From: Larus michahellis
Lineage: Eukaryota > Chordata > Aves > Charadriiformes > Laridae
Length of the DNA: 64,000 nt
Assembly: GCF_964199755.1 (NCBI RefSeq)
Contig: NC_133901.1
Span: 11,485,556 to 11,549,555 of the forward strand
Direction of reading: 5' to 3'
The notes under the pieces are model-generated. The model was not told the DNA's origin. It did no database searches and worked only from the letters and a program-made list of their open reading frames with translations. Positions 32,540 to 44,307 of the stretch are shown here, piece after piece (position 1 is the first letter of the stretch; each line of letters starts with the position of its first letter). The translations under genes were made by a program, and so were the position numbers.

Positions 32540-32659
32540 GCCTACGGCCATACCACCCTGAGAACGCCCGATCTTGTCTGATCTCAGAAGCTAAGCAGGG
32601 TCGGGCCCGGTTAGTACTTGGATGGGAGACCGCCTGGGAATAGCGGGTGCTGTAGGCTT
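32540..32659 (+). rRNA. RNA5S: 5S rRNA gene, copy 29
   Basis: Changes: C36T, G47A, C104G. Box C intact. Downstream spacer is 895 bp and is the only a-c'-c-d spacer in the window: b is lost and its head is joined to c'. Confidence 0.96.
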
Positions 32660-33554
32660 TTGCCGGCGGGCGGAGGGGTGCTGCGCGTTTTGCTGTTGCG
32701 TCCGGCAGGGGGGCAGGTGCGGGTGTGGTTGCGGCAGGCGGGTGGGCGTGTGGGTCTGCGGGGCGCGTGGGAGGGTTGTGGAGGTTTTTTGGGCTGTTGT
32801 AGGCTTTTGCCGGCAGGCGGGGGGGTGTTGAGTGTTTTGGTGTTGCGGGTGGGGGGTTGTGTCGGGGGGGCAGGTGCGTGTGTGGTTGCGGCAGGCGGGT
32901 GGGTGTGTGGGGCTGCAGGGCACGTGGGAGGCTTGTGGAGGTTTTTTGGGTTGTTGGGTGCTGTAGGCTTTTGCCGGCAGGCGGGGGGGCGTTGAGTGTT
33001 TTGGTGTTGCGAGTGGGGTGTTGCGGCAGGCGGGTGGGTGTGCGGGGCTGCGGGGCGTGTAGCAGGGGTGTGGAGGTCTTTTGGGGTGTTGGGTGCTGTA
33101 TGATTTTGGCGTCGGGCGGAGCGTCTGGCGAGCGTTGTGGTGTTGCGAGTGGGGTATTGTGGCAGGCGTCGGGGCAGGTGCGTGTGTTGTTGCGGGAGGA
33201 GGGAGGGTGTGTGGGGCTGTAGGGCGTGTGCGGTGCGTGAGTGTGGTGTAAGTACTTAGTGGTGTTGTGTGTGGGGTGTTGTGTTGTGTGAGGTGCGTGT
33301 GTTGTTGTGTGAGGCGTGTGTGTGTGTGTGTGTAGGACAGGGTGCGTGTGGTGAGGGGTGTGTATTTTTTGCGGGGTGTTGCGTGTGGGGTGTTGTTTTG
33401 TGTGAGGTGTGTTGTGGGTAGGTGCGTGTGTTGTGCGTGTGTTTGTGTGTGTGTGTGTGGTGTGAGGCGTTGTTGTGGGCGTGGGGGTGTGTGTGAGTGC
33501 GGGAGGGCGGTGTGGGCGGTGGGTGTGGAGAGGGCTGTTGTGGGGCAGAGGGGT

Positions 33555-33674
33555 GCCTACGGCCATACCACCCTGAGAACGCCTGATCTCATCTGATCTC
33601 GGAAGCTAAGCAGGGTCGGGCCCGGTTAGTACTTGGATGGGCGAGCGCCTGGGAATAGCGGGTGCTGTAGGCTT
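33555..33674 (+). rRNA. RNA5S: 5S rRNA gene, copy 30
   Basis: Changes: C30T, G37A, A88C, C91G, C104G. The box C form resembles copies 1-3, but A5 is kept. Downstream spacer is 1145 bp, a-b-c'-c-d. Confidence 0.96.
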
Positions 33675-34819
33675 TTGCCGGCGGGCGGAGGGGTGCTGCG
33701 CGTTTTGCTGTTGCGTCCGGCAGGGGGGCAGGTGCGGGTGTGGTTGCGGCAGGCGGGTGGGAGTGTGGGTCTGCGGGGCGCGTGGGAGGCTTGTGGAGGT
33801 TTCTTGGGCTGTTGTAGGCTTTTGCCGGCAGGCAGGGGGGTGTTGAGTGTTTTGGTGTTGCGAGTGGGGTGTTGCGGCAGGCGGGTGGGTGTGTGGGGCT
33901 GGAGGGCGCGGGGCGTGTGGGAGTGGTGTGTAAGTATTTTGGGGGGCGGTGTTGGGGCAGGTGCGGGTGTAGTTGCGGCAGGCGGGCGGGTGTGTGGGGC
34001 TGCGGGCCGTGTGGCAGGGGTGTGGAGGTTTTCTGGAGTGTTGCGCGTGGCATGTTGGGTGCTGTAGGCTTTTGGCGGCGGGCGGAGGGGTGTTGAGCAT
34101 TTTGGTGTTGCGGGTGGGGGGTTGTGTCGGGGGGGCAGGTGCGTGTGTGGTTGCGGCAGGCGGGTGGGTGTGTGGGGCTGCAGTGTACGTGGGAGGCTTG
34201 TGGAGGTTTTTTGGGTTGTTGGGTGCTGTAGGCTTTTGCCGGCAGGCGGGGGGGCGTTGAGTGTTTTGGTGTTGCGAGTGGGGTGTTGCGGCAGGCGGGT
34301 GGGTGTGCGGGGCTGCGGGGCGTGTAGCAGGGGTGTGGAGGTCTTTTGGGGTGTTGGGTGCTGTATGATTTTGGCGTCGGGCGGAGCGTCTGGCGAGCGT
34401 TGTGGTGTTGCGAGTGGGGTATTGTGGCAGGCGTCGGGGCAGGTGCGTGTGTTGTTGCAGGAGGAGGGAGGGTGTGTGGGGCTGTAGGGCGTGTGCGGTG
34501 CGTGAGTGTGGTGTAAGTACTTAGTGGTGTTGTGTGTGGGGTGTTGTGTTGTGTGAGGTGCGTGTGTTGTTGGGTGAGGCGTGTGTGTGTGTGTGTGTAG
34601 GGCAGGGTGCGTGTGGTGAGGGGTGTGTATTTTTTGCGGGGTGTTGCGTGTGGGGTGTTGTTTTGTGTGAGGTGTGTTGTGGGTAGGTGCGTGTGTTGTG
34701 TGTGTGTTTGTGTGTGTGTGTGTGGTGTGAGGCGTTGTTGTGGGCGTGGGGGTGTGTGTGAGTGCGGGAGGGCGGTGTGGGCGGTGGGTGTGGAGAGGGC
34801 TGTTGTGGGGCAGAGGGGT

Positions 34820-34939
34820 GCCTACGGCCATACCACCCTGAGAACGCCTGATCTCATCTGATCTCGGAAGCTAAGCAGGGTCGGGCCCGGTTAGTACTTG
34901 GATGGGCGAGCGCCTGGGAATAGCGGGTGCTGTAGGCTT
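34820..34939 (+). rRNA. RNA5S: 5S rRNA gene, copy 31
   Basis: Same sequence as copy 30. Downstream spacer is 1145 bp, a-b-c'-c-d, differing from unit 30 at one site in subrepeat a (GGGCGTGTG instead of GGGAGTGTG). Confidence 0.96.
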
Positions 34940-36084
34940 TTGCCGGCGGGCGGAGGGGTGCTGCGCGTTTTGCTGTTGCGTCCGGCAGGGGGGCAGGTGC
35001 GGGTGTGGTTGCGGCAGGCGGGTGGGCGTGTGGGTCTGCGGGGCGCGTGGGAGGCTTGTGGAGGTTTCTTGGGCTGTTGTAGGCTTTTGCCGGCAGGCAG
35101 GGGGGTGTTGAGTGTTTTGGTGTTGCGAGTGGGGTGTTGCGGCAGGCGGGTGGGTGTGTGGGGCTGGAGGGCGCGGGGCGTGTGGGAGTGGTGTGTAAGT
35201 ATTTTGGGGGGCGGTGTTGGGGCAGGTGCGGGTGTAGTTGCGGCAGGCGGGCGGGTGTGTGGGGCTGCGGGCCGTGTGGCAGGGGTGTGGAGGTTTTCTG
35301 GAGTGTTGCGCGTGGCATGTTGGGTGCTGTAGGCTTTTGGCGGCGGGCGGAGGGGTGTTGAGCATTTTGGTGTTGCGGGTGGGGGGTTGTGTCGGGGGGG
35401 CAGGTGCGTGTGTGGTTGCGGCAGGCGGGTGGGTGTGTGGGGCTGCAGTGTACGTGGGAGGCTTGTGGAGGTTTTTTGGGTTGTTGGGTGCTGTAGGCTT
35501 TTGCCGGCAGGCGGGGGGGCGTTGAGTGTTTTGGTGTTGCGAGTGGGGTGTTGCGGCAGGCGGGTGGGTGTGCGGGGCTGCGGGGCGTGTAGCAGGGGTG
35601 TGGAGGTCTTTTGGGGTGTTGGGTGCTGTATGATTTTGGCGTCGGGCGGAGCGTCTGGCGAGCGTTGTGGTGTTGCGAGTGGGGTATTGTGGCAGGCGTC
35701 GGGGCAGGTGCGTGTGTTGTTGCAGGAGGAGGGAGGGTGTGTGGGGCTGTAGGGCGTGTGCGGTGCGTGAGTGTGGTGTAAGTACTTAGTGGTGTTGTGT
35801 GTGGGGTGTTGTGTTGTGTGAGGTGCGTGTGTTGTTGGGTGAGGCGTGTGTGTGTGTGTGTGTAGGGCAGGGTGCGTGTGGTGAGGGGTGTGTATTTTTT
35901 GCGGGGTGTTGCGTGTGGGGTGTTGTTTTGTGTGAGGTGTGTTGTGGGTAGGTGCGTGTGTTGTGTGTGTGTTTGTGTGTGTGTGTGTGGTGTGAGGCGT
36001 TGTTGTGGGCGTGGGGGTGTGTGTGAGTGCGGGAGGGCGGTGTGGGCGGTGGGTGTGGAGAGGGCTGTTGTGGGGCAGAGGGGT

Positions 36085-36204
36085 GCCTACGGCCATACCA
36101 CCCTGAGAACGCCTGATCTCATCTGATCTCGGAAGCTAAGCAGGGTCGGGCCCGGTTAGTACTTGGATGGGCGAGCGCCTGGGAATAGCGGGTGCTGTAG
36201 GCTT
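36085..36204 (+). rRNA. RNA5S: 5S rRNA gene, copy 32
   Basis: Same sequence as copy 30. By eye the whole 1265-bp unit matches unit 30. Confidence 0.96.
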
Positions 36205-37349
36205 TTGCCGGCGGGCGGAGGGGTGCTGCGCGTTTTGCTGTTGCGTCCGGCAGGGGGGCAGGTGCGGGTGTGGTTGCGGCAGGCGGGTGGGAGTGTGGGT
36301 CTGCGGGGCGCGTGGGAGGCTTGTGGAGGTTTCTTGGGCTGTTGTAGGCTTTTGCCGGCAGGCAGGGGGGTGTTGAGTGTTTTGGTGTTGCGAGTGGGGT
36401 GTTGCGGCAGGCGGGTGGGTGTGTGGGGCTGGAGGGCGCGGGGCGTGTGGGAGTGGTGTGTAAGTATTTTGGGGGGCGGTGTTGGGGCAGGTGCGGGTGT
36501 AGTTGCGGCAGGCGGGCGGGTGTGTGGGGCTGCGGGCCGTGTGGCAGGGGTGTGGAGGTTTTCTGGAGTGTTGCGCGTGGCATGTTGGGTGCTGTAGGCT
36601 TTTGGCGGCGGGCGGAGGGGTGTTGAGCATTTTGGTGTTGCGGGTGGGGGGTTGTGTCGGGGGGGCAGGTGCGTGTGTGGTTGCGGCAGGCGGGTGGGTG
36701 TGTGGGGCTGCAGTGTACGTGGGAGGCTTGTGGAGGTTTTTTGGGTTGTTGGGTGCTGTAGGCTTTTGCCGGCAGGCGGGGGGGCGTTGAGTGTTTTGGT
36801 GTTGCGAGTGGGGTGTTGCGGCAGGCGGGTGGGTGTGCGGGGCTGCGGGGCGTGTAGCAGGGGTGTGGAGGTCTTTTGGGGTGTTGGGTGCTGTATGATT
36901 TTGGCGTCGGGCGGAGCGTCTGGCGAGCGTTGTGGTGTTGCGAGTGGGGTATTGTGGCAGGCGTCGGGGCAGGTGCGTGTGTTGTTGCAGGAGGAGGGAG
37001 GGTGTGTGGGGCTGTAGGGCGTGTGCGGTGCGTGAGTGTGGTGTAAGTACTTAGTGGTGTTGTGTGTGGGGTGTTGTGTTGTGTGAGGTGCGTGTGTTGT
37101 TGGGTGAGGCGTGTGTGTGTGTGTGTGTAGGGCAGGGTGCGTGTGGTGAGGGGTGTGTATTTTTTGCGGGGTGTTGCGTGTGGGGTGTTGTTTTGTGTGA
37201 GGTGTGTTGTGGGTAGGTGCGTGTGTTGTGTGTGTGTTTGTGTGTGTGTGTGTGGTGTGAGGCGTTGTTGTGGGCGTGGGGGTGTGTGTGAGTGCGGGAG
37301 GGCGGTGTGGGCGGTGGGTGTGGAGAGGGCTGTTGTGGGGCAGAGGGGT

Positions 37350-37469
37350 GCCTACGGCCATACCACCCTGAGAACGCCTGATCTCATCTGATCTCGGAAG
37401 CTAAGCAGGGTCGGGCCCGGTTAGTACTTGGATGGGCGAGCGCCTGGGAATAGCGGGTGCTGTAGGCTT
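37350..37469 (+). rRNA. RNA5S: 5S rRNA gene, copy 33
   Basis: Same sequence as copy 30. Downstream spacer is 1145 bp with one private change in subrepeat c near 38042. Confidence 0.96.
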
Positions 37470-38614
37470 TTGCCGGCGGGCGGAGGGGTGCTGCGCGTTT
37501 TGCTGTTGCGTCCGGCAGGGGGGCAGGTGCGGGTGTGGTTGCGGCAGGCGGGTGGGAGTGTGGGTCTGCGGGGCGCGTGGGAGGCTTGTGGAGGTTTCTT
37601 GGGCTGTTGTAGGCTTTTGCCGGCAGGCAGGGGGGTGTTGAGTGTTTTGGTGTTGCGAGTGGGGTGTTGCGGCAGGCGGGTGGGTGTGTGGGGCTGGAGG
37701 GCGCGGGGCGTGTGGGAGTGGTGTGTAAGTATTTTGGGGGGCGGTGTTGGGGCAGGTGCGGGTGTAGTTGCGGCAGGCGGGCGGGTGTGTGGGGCTGCGG
37801 GCCGTGTGGCAGGGGTGTGGAGGTTTTCTGGAGTGTTGCGCGTGGCATGTTGGGTGCTGTAGGCTTTTGGCGGCGGGCGGAGGGGTGTTGAGCATTTTGG
37901 TGTTGCGGGTGGGGGGTTGTGTCGGGGGGGCAGGTGCGTGTGTGGTTGCGGCAGGCGGGTGGGTGTGTGGGGCTGCAGTGTACGTGGGAGGCTTGTGGAG
38001 GTTTTTTGGGTTGTTGGGTGCTGTAGGCTTTTGCCGGCAGGTGGGGGGGCGTTGAGTGTTTTGGTGTTGCGAGTGGGGTGTTGCGGCAGGCGGGTGGGTG
38101 TGCGGGGCTGCGGGGCGTGTAGCAGGGGTGTGGAGGTCTTTTGGGGTGTTGGGTGCTGTATGATTTTGGCGTCGGGCGGAGCGTCTGGCGAGCGTTGTGG
38201 TGTTGCGAGTGGGGTATTGTGGCAGGCGTCGGGGCAGGTGCGTGTGTTGTTGCAGGAGGAGGGAGGGTGTGTGGGGCTGTAGGGCGTGTGCGGTGCGTGA
38301 GTGTGGTGTAAGTACTTAGTGGTGTTGTGTGTGGGGTGTTGTGTTGTGTGAGGTGCGTGTGTTGTTGGGTGAGGCGTGTGTGTGTGTGTGTGTAGGGCAG
38401 GGTGCGTGTGGTGAGGGGTGTGTATTTTTTGCGGGGTGTTGCGTGTGGGGTGTTGTTTTGTGTGAGGTGTGTTGTGGGTAGGTGCGTGTGTTGTGTGTGT
38501 GTTTGTGTGTGTGTGTGTGGTGTGAGGCGTTGTTGTGGGCGTGGGGGTGTGTGTGAGTGCGGGAGGGCGGTGTGGGCGGTGGGTGTGGAGAGGGCTGTTG
38601 TGGGGCAGAGGGGT

Positions 38615-38734
38615 GCCTACGGCCATACCACCCTGAGAACGCCCGATCTTGTCTGATCTCAGAAGCTAAGCAGGGTTGGGCCCGGTTAGTACTTGGATGG
38701 GAGAGCGCCTGGGAATAGCGGGTGCTGTAGGCTT
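38615..38734 (+). rRNA. RNA5S: 5S rRNA gene, copy 34
   Basis: Changes: C36T, G47A, C63T, C91G, C104G. C36T and G47A are shared with copy 29, which suggests common descent. Downstream spacer is 720 bp, a-c-d, with an extra 11-bp loss in the distal part. This is the shortest complete unit (840 bp). Confidence 0.95.
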
Positions 38735-39299
38735 TTGCCGGCGGGCGGAGGGGTGCTGCGCGTTTTGCTGTTGCGTCCGGCAGGGGGGCAGGTGCGGGTG
38801 TGGTTGCGGCAGGCGGGTGGGCGTGTGGGTCTGCGGGGCGCGTGGGAGGCTTGTGGAGGTTTTTTGGGCTGTTGTAGGCTTTTGCCGGCAGGCGGGGGGG
38901 TGTTGAGTGTTTTGGTGTTGCGAGTGGGGTGTTGCGGCAGGCGGGTGGGTGTGCGGGGCTGCGGGGCGTGTAGCAGGGGTGTGGAGGTCTTTTGGGGTGT
39001 TGGGTGCTGTATGATTTTGGCGTCGGGCGGAGCGTCTGGCGAGCGTTGTGGTGTTGCGAGTGGGGTATTGTGGCAGGCGTCGGGGCAGGTGCGTGTGTTG
39101 TTGCGGGAGGAGGGAGGGTGTGTGGGGCTGTAGGGCGTGTGCGGTGCGTGAGTGTGGTGTAAGTACTTAGTGGTGTTGTGTGTGGGGTGTTGTGTTGTGT
39201 GAGGTGCGTGTGTTGTTGTGTGAGGCGTGTGTGTGTGTGTGTGTAGGGCAGGGTGCGTGTGGTGAGGGGTGTGTATTTTTTGCGGGGTGTTGCGTGTGG

Positions 39300-39335
39300 G
39301 GTGTTGTTTTGTGTGGGGTAGGTGCGTGCGTTGTG
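39300..39335 (+). repeat. Distal spacer with 11-bp loss (unit 34)
   Basis: The usual GTGTGAGGTGTGTTGTGGGT reads GTGTGGGGT here, followed by GCGTGCGTTG. The same loss recurs in unit 37 near 42150 and nowhere else, so it marks the edge of a duplicated block. Confidence 0.85.
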
Positions 39336-39454
39336 CGTGTGTTTGTGTGTGTGTGTGTGGTGTGAGGCGTTGTTGTGGGCGTGGGGGTGTGTGTGAGTGC
39401 GGGAGGGCGGTGTGGGCGGTAGGTGTGGAGAGGGCTGTTGTGGGGCAGAGGGGT

Positions 39455-39574
39455 GCCTACGGCCATACCACCCTGAGAACGCCCGATCTCATCTGATCTC
39501 GGAAGCTAAGCAGGGTCGGGCCCGGTTAGTACTTGGATGGGAGACCGACTGGGAATAGCGGGTGCTGTAGACTT
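39455..39574 (+). rRNA. RNA5S: 5S rRNA gene, copy 35
   Basis: Changes: G37A, C94A, C104G, G117A. C94A lies in box C and would unpair a base of helix IV. Downstream spacer is 832 bp, a-b/c-d: b is fused to the end of c at GTGTGGAGGTCTTTTGGGG. Confidence 0.95.
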
Positions 39575-40406
39575 TTGCCGGCGGGCGGAGGGGTGCTGCG
39601 CGTTTTGCTGTTGCGTCCGGCAGGGGGGCAGGTGCGGGTGTGGTTGCGGCAGGCGGGTGGGCGTGTGGGTCTGCGGGGCGCGTGGGAGGCTTGTGGAGGT
39701 TTTTTGGGCTGTTGTAGTCTTTTGCCGGCAGGCGGGGGGGTGTTGAGTGTTTTGGTGTTGCGAGTGGGGTGTTGCGGCAGGCGGGTGGGTGTGTGGGGCT
39801 GGAGGGCGCGGGGCGTGTGGGAGTGGTGTGTAAGTATTTTGGGGGGCTGTGTTGGGGCAGGTGCGGGTGTAGTTGCGGCAGGCGGGCGGGTGTGTGGGGC
39901 TGCGGGCCGTGTGGCAGGGGTGTGGAGGTCTTTTGGGGTGTTGGGTGCTGTATGATTTTGGCGTCGGGCGGAGCGTCTGGCGAGCGTTGTGGTGTTGCGA
40001 GTGGGGTATTGTGGCAGGCGTCGGGGCAGGTGCGTGTGTTGTTGCGGGAGGAGGGAGGGTGTGTGGGGCTGTAGGGCGTGTGCGGTGCGTGAGTGTGGTG
40101 TAAGTACTTAGTGGTGTTGTGTGTGGGGTGTTGTGTTGTGTGAGGTGCGTGTGTTGTTGGGTGAGGCGTGTGTGTGTGTGTGTGTAGGGCAGGGTGCGTG
40201 TGGTGAGGGGTGTGTATTTTTTGCGGGGTGTTGCGTGTGGGGTGTTGTTTTGTGTGAGGTGTGTTGTGGGTAGGTGCGTGTGTTGTGCGTGTGTTTGTGT
40301 GTGTGTGTGTGGTGTGAGGCGTTGTTGTGGGCGTGGGGGTGTGTGTGAGTGCGGGAGGGCGGTGTGGGCAGTGGGTGTGGAGAGGGCTGTTGTGGGGCAG
40401 AGGGGT

Positions 40407-40526
40407 GCCTACAGCCATACCACCCTGAGAACGCCCGATCTCGTCTGATCTCGGAAGCTAAGCAGGGTCGGGCCCGGTTAGTACTTGGATGGGAGACCGC
40501 CTGGGAATAGCGGGTGCTGTAGACTT
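40407..40526 (+). rRNA. RNA5S: 5S rRNA gene, copy 36
   Basis: Changes: G7A, C104G, G117A. G7A turns a G7-U112 wobble of helix I into an A-U pair. Second upstream hexamer is GGGCAG. Downstream spacer is 824 bp, a (8 bp short)-b/c-d. Confidence 0.96.
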
Positions 40527-41350
40527 TTGCCGGCGGGCGGAGGGGTGCTGCGCGTTTTGCTGTTGCGTCCGGCAGGGGGGCAGGTGCGGGTGTGGCTGCG
40601 GCAGGCGTGTGGGTCTGCGGGGCGCGTGGGAGGCTTGTGGAGGTTTTTTGGGCTGTTGTAGTCTTTTGCCGGCAGGCGGGGGGGTGTTGAGTGTTTTGGT
40701 GTTGCGAGTGGGGTGTTGCGGCAGGCGGGTGGGTGTGTGGGGCTGGAGGGCGCGGGGCGTGTGGGAGTGGTGTGTAAGTATTTTGGGGGGCTGTGTTGGG
40801 GCAGGTGCGGGTGTAGTTGCGGCAGGCGGGCGGGTGTGTGGGGCTGCGGGCCGTGTGGCAGGGGTGTGGAGGTCTTTTGGGGTGTTGGGTGCTGTATGAT
40901 TTTGGCGTCGGGCGGAGCGTCTGGCGAGCGTTGTGGTGTTGCGAGTGGGGTATTGTGGCAGGCGTCGGGGCAGGTGCGTGTGTTGTTGCGGGAGGAGGGA
41001 GGGTGTGTGGGGCTGTAGGGCGTGTGCGGTGCGTGAGTGTGGTGTAAGTACTTAGTGGTGTTGTGTGTGGGGTGTTGTGTTGTGTGAGGTGCATGTGTTG
41101 TTGGGTGAGGCGTGTGTGTGTGTGTGTGTAGGGCAGGGTGCGTGTGGTGAGGGGTGTGTATTTTTTGCGGGGTGTTGCGTGTGGGGTGTTGTTTTGTGTG
41201 AGGTGTGTTGTGGGTAGGTGCGTGTGTTGTGCGTGTGTTTGTGTGTGTGTGTGTGGTGTGAGGCGTTGTTGTGGGCGTGGGGGTGTGTGTGAGTGCGGGA
41301 GGGCGGTGTGGGCAGTGGGTGTGGAGAGGGCTGTTGTGGGGCAGAGGGGT

Positions 41351-41470
41351 GCCTACAGCCATACCACCCTGAGAACGCCCGATCTCGTCTGATCTCGGAA
41401 GCTAAGCAGGGTCGGGCCCGGTTAGTACTTGGATGGGAGACCGCCTGGGAATACCGGGTGCTGTAGGCTT
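41351..41470 (+). rRNA. RNA5S: 5S rRNA gene, copy 37, near-reference
   Basis: Only G7A, which is compatible with helix I pairing. Boxes A and C, the intermediate element, helix V and T4 are intact, so this is a good candidate for a working gene. Downstream spacer is 821 bp, a-b/c-d with the 11-bp distal loss. Confidence 0.97.
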
Positions 41471-42291
41471 TTGCCGGCGGGCGGAGGGGTGCTGCGCGTT
41501 TTGCTGTTGCGTCCGGCAGGGGGGCAGGTGCGGGTGTGGTTGCGGCAGGCGGGTGGGTGTGTGGGGCTGCGGGGCGTGTGGGAGGCTTGTGGAGGTTTTT
41601 TGGGCTGTTGTAGGCTTTTGCCGGCAGGCGGGGGGGTGTTGAGTGTTTTGGTGTTGCGAGTGGGGTGTTGCGGCAGGCGGGTGGGTGTGTGGGGCTGGAG
41701 GGCGCGGGGCGTGTGGGAGTGGTGTGTAAGTATTTTGGGGGGCTGTGTTGGGGCAGGTGCGGGTGTAGTTGCGGCAGGCGGGCGGGTGTGTGGGGCTGCG
41801 GGCCGTGTGGCAGGGGTGTGGAGGTCTTTTGGGGTGTTGGGTGCTGTATGATTTTGGCGTCGGGCGGAGCGTCTGGCGAGCGTTGTGGTGTTGCGAGTGG
41901 GGTATTGTGGCAGGCGTCGGGGCAGGTGCGTGTGTTGTTGCGGGAGGAGGGAGGGTGTGTGGGGCTGTAGGGCGTGTGCGGTGCGTGAGTGTGGTGTAAG
42001 TACTTAGTGGTGTTGTGTGTGGGGTGTTGTGTTGTGTGAGGTGCGTGTGTTGTTGGGTGAGGCGTGTGTGTGTGTGTGTGTAGGGCAGGGTGCGTGTGGT
42101 GAGGGGTGTGTATTTTTTGCGGGGTGTTGCGTGTGGGGTGTTGTTTTGTGTGGGGTAGGTGCGTGCGTTGTGCGTGTGTTTGTGTGTGTGTGTGTGGTGT
42201 GAGGCGTTGTTGTGGGCGTGGGGGTGTGTGTGAGTGCGGGAGGGCGGTGTGGGCGGTAGGTGTGGAGAGGGCTGTTGTGGGGCAGAGGGGT

Positions 42292-42411
42292 GCCTACGGC
42301 CATACCACCCTGAGAACGCCCGATCTCATCTGATCTCGGAAGCTAAGCAGGGTCGGGCCCGGTTAGTACTTGGATGGGAGACCGCCTGGGAATAGCGGGT
42401 GCTGTAGACTT
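42292..42411 (+). rRNA. RNA5S: 5S rRNA gene, copy 38
   Basis: Changes: G37A, C104G, G117A; the counterpart of copy 35 without C94A. Downstream spacer is 832 bp, a-b/c-d. Confidence 0.96.
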
Positions 42412-43243
42412 TTGCCGGCGGGCGGAGGGGTGCTGCGCGTTTTGCTGTTGCGTCCGGCAGGGGGGCAGGTGCGGGTGTGGTTGCGGCAGGCGGGTGGGCG
42501 TGTGGGTCTGCGGGGCGCGTGGGAGGCTTGTGGAGGTTTTTTGGGCTGTTGTAGTCTTTTGCCGGCAGGCGGGGGGGTGTTGAGTGTTTTGGTGTTGCGA
42601 GTGGGGTGTTGCGGCAGGCGGGTGGGTGTGTGGGGCTGGAGGGCGCGGGGCGTGTGGGAGTGGTGTGTAAGTATTTTGGGGGGCTGTGTTGGGGCAGGTG
42701 CGGGTGTAGTTGCGGCAGGCGGGCGGGTGTGTGGGGCTGCGGGCCGTGTGGCAGGGGTGTGGAGGTCTTTTGGGGTGTTGGGTGCTGTATGATTTTGGCG
42801 TCGGGCGGAGCGTCTGGCGAGCGTTGTGGTGTTGCGAGTGGGGTATTGTGGCAGGCGTCGGGGCAGGTGCGTGTGTTGTTGCGGGAGGAGGGAGGGTGTG
42901 TGGGGCTGTAGGGCGTGTGCGGTGCGTGAGTGTGGTGTAAGTACTTAGTGGTGTTGTGTGTGGGGTGTTGTGTTGTGTGAGGTGCGTGTGTTGTTGGGTG
43001 AGGCGTGTGTGTGTGTGTGTGTAGGGCAGGGTGCGTGTGGTGAGGGGTGTGTATTTTTTGCGGGGTGTTGCGTGTGGGGTGTTGTTTTGTGTGAGGTGTG
43101 TTGTGGGTAGGTGCGTGTGTTGTGCGTGTGTTTGTGTGTGTGTGTGTGGTGTGAGGCGTTGTTGTGGGCGTGGGGGTGTGTGTGAGTGCGGGAGGGCGGT
43201 GTGGGCAGTGGGTGTGGAGAGGGCTGTTGTGGGGCAGAGGGGT

Positions 43244-43363
43244 GCCTACAGCCATACCACCCTGAGAACGCCCGATCTCGTCTGATCTCGGAAGCTAAGC
43301 AGGGTCGGGCCCGGTTAGTACTTGGATGGGAGACCGCCTGGGAATAGCGGGTGCTGTAGACTT
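43244..43363 (+). rRNA. RNA5S: 5S rRNA gene, copy 39
   Basis: Same sequence as copy 36 (G7A, C104G, G117A). Downstream spacer is 824 bp, a (8 bp short)-b/c-d. Confidence 0.96.
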
Positions 43364-44187
43364 TTGCCGGCGGGCGGAGGGGTGCTGCGCGTTTTGCTGT
43401 TGCGTCCGGCAGGGGGGCAGGTGCGGGTGTGGCTGCGGCAGGCGTGTGGGTCTGCGGGGCGCGTGGGAGGCTTGTGGAGGTTTTTTGGGCTGTTGTAGTC
43501 TTTTGCCGGCAGGCGGGGGGGTGTTGAGTGTTTTGGTGTTGCGAGTGGGGTGTTGCGGCAGGCGGGTGGGTGTGTGGGGCTGGAGGGCGCGGGGCGTGTG
43601 GGAGTGGTGTGTAAGTATTTTGGGGGGCTGTGTTGGGGCAGGTGCGGGTGTAGTTGCGGCAGGCGGGCGGGTGTGTGGGGCTGCGGGCCGTGTGGCAGGG
43701 GTGTGGAGGTCTTTTGGGGTGTTGGGTGCTGTATGATTTTGGCGTCGGGCGGAGCGTCTGGCGAGCGTTGTGGTGTTGCGAGTGGGGTATTGTGGCAGGC
43801 GTCGGGGCAGGTGCGTGTGTTGTTGCGGGAGGAGGGAGGGTGTGTGGGGCTGTAGGGCGTGTGCGGTGCGTGAGTGTGGTGTAAGTACTTAGTGGTGTTG
43901 TGTGTGGGGTGTTGTGTTGTGTGAGGTGCATGTGTTGTTGGGTGAGGCGTGTGTGTGTGTGTGTGTAGGGCAGGGTGCGTGTGGTGAGGGGTGTGTATTT
44001 TTTGCGGGGTGTTGCGTGTGGGGTGTTGTTTTGTGTGAGGTGTGTTGTGGGTAGGTGCGTGTGTTGTGCGTGTGTTTGTGTGTGTGTGTGTGGTGTGAGG
44101 CGTTGTTGTGGGCGTGGGGGTGTGTGTGAGTGCGGGAGGGCGGTGTGGGCAGTGGGTGTGGAGAGGGCTGTTGTGGGGCAGAGGGGT

Positions 44188-44307
44188 GCCTACAGCCATA
44201 CCACCCTGAGAACGCCCGATCTCGTCTGATCTCGGAAGCTAAGCAGGGTCGGGCCCGGTTAGTACTTGGATGGGAGACCGCCTGGGAATAGCGGGTGCTG
44301 TAGGCTT
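44188..44307 (+). rRNA. RNA5S: 5S rRNA gene, copy 40
   Basis: Changes: G7A, C104G. Downstream spacer is 832 bp, a-b/c-d, the start of a run of seven 952-bp units. Confidence 0.96.

Larger units (their letters stand above)
33555..38614 (+). repeat. Four near-identical 1265-bp units
   Basis: Units 30-33 have the same length, the same gene sequence and the same private spacer changes (GGTTTCTTGGG in a, GGCAGTGTACG in c', GTTGTTGCAGGAGG in d). Unit 31 differs in a at GGGCGTGTG, and unit 33 has CAGGTGGGG in c. This is the most homogeneous stretch and so probably the most recent amplification, or an assembly duplication. Confidence 0.88.
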
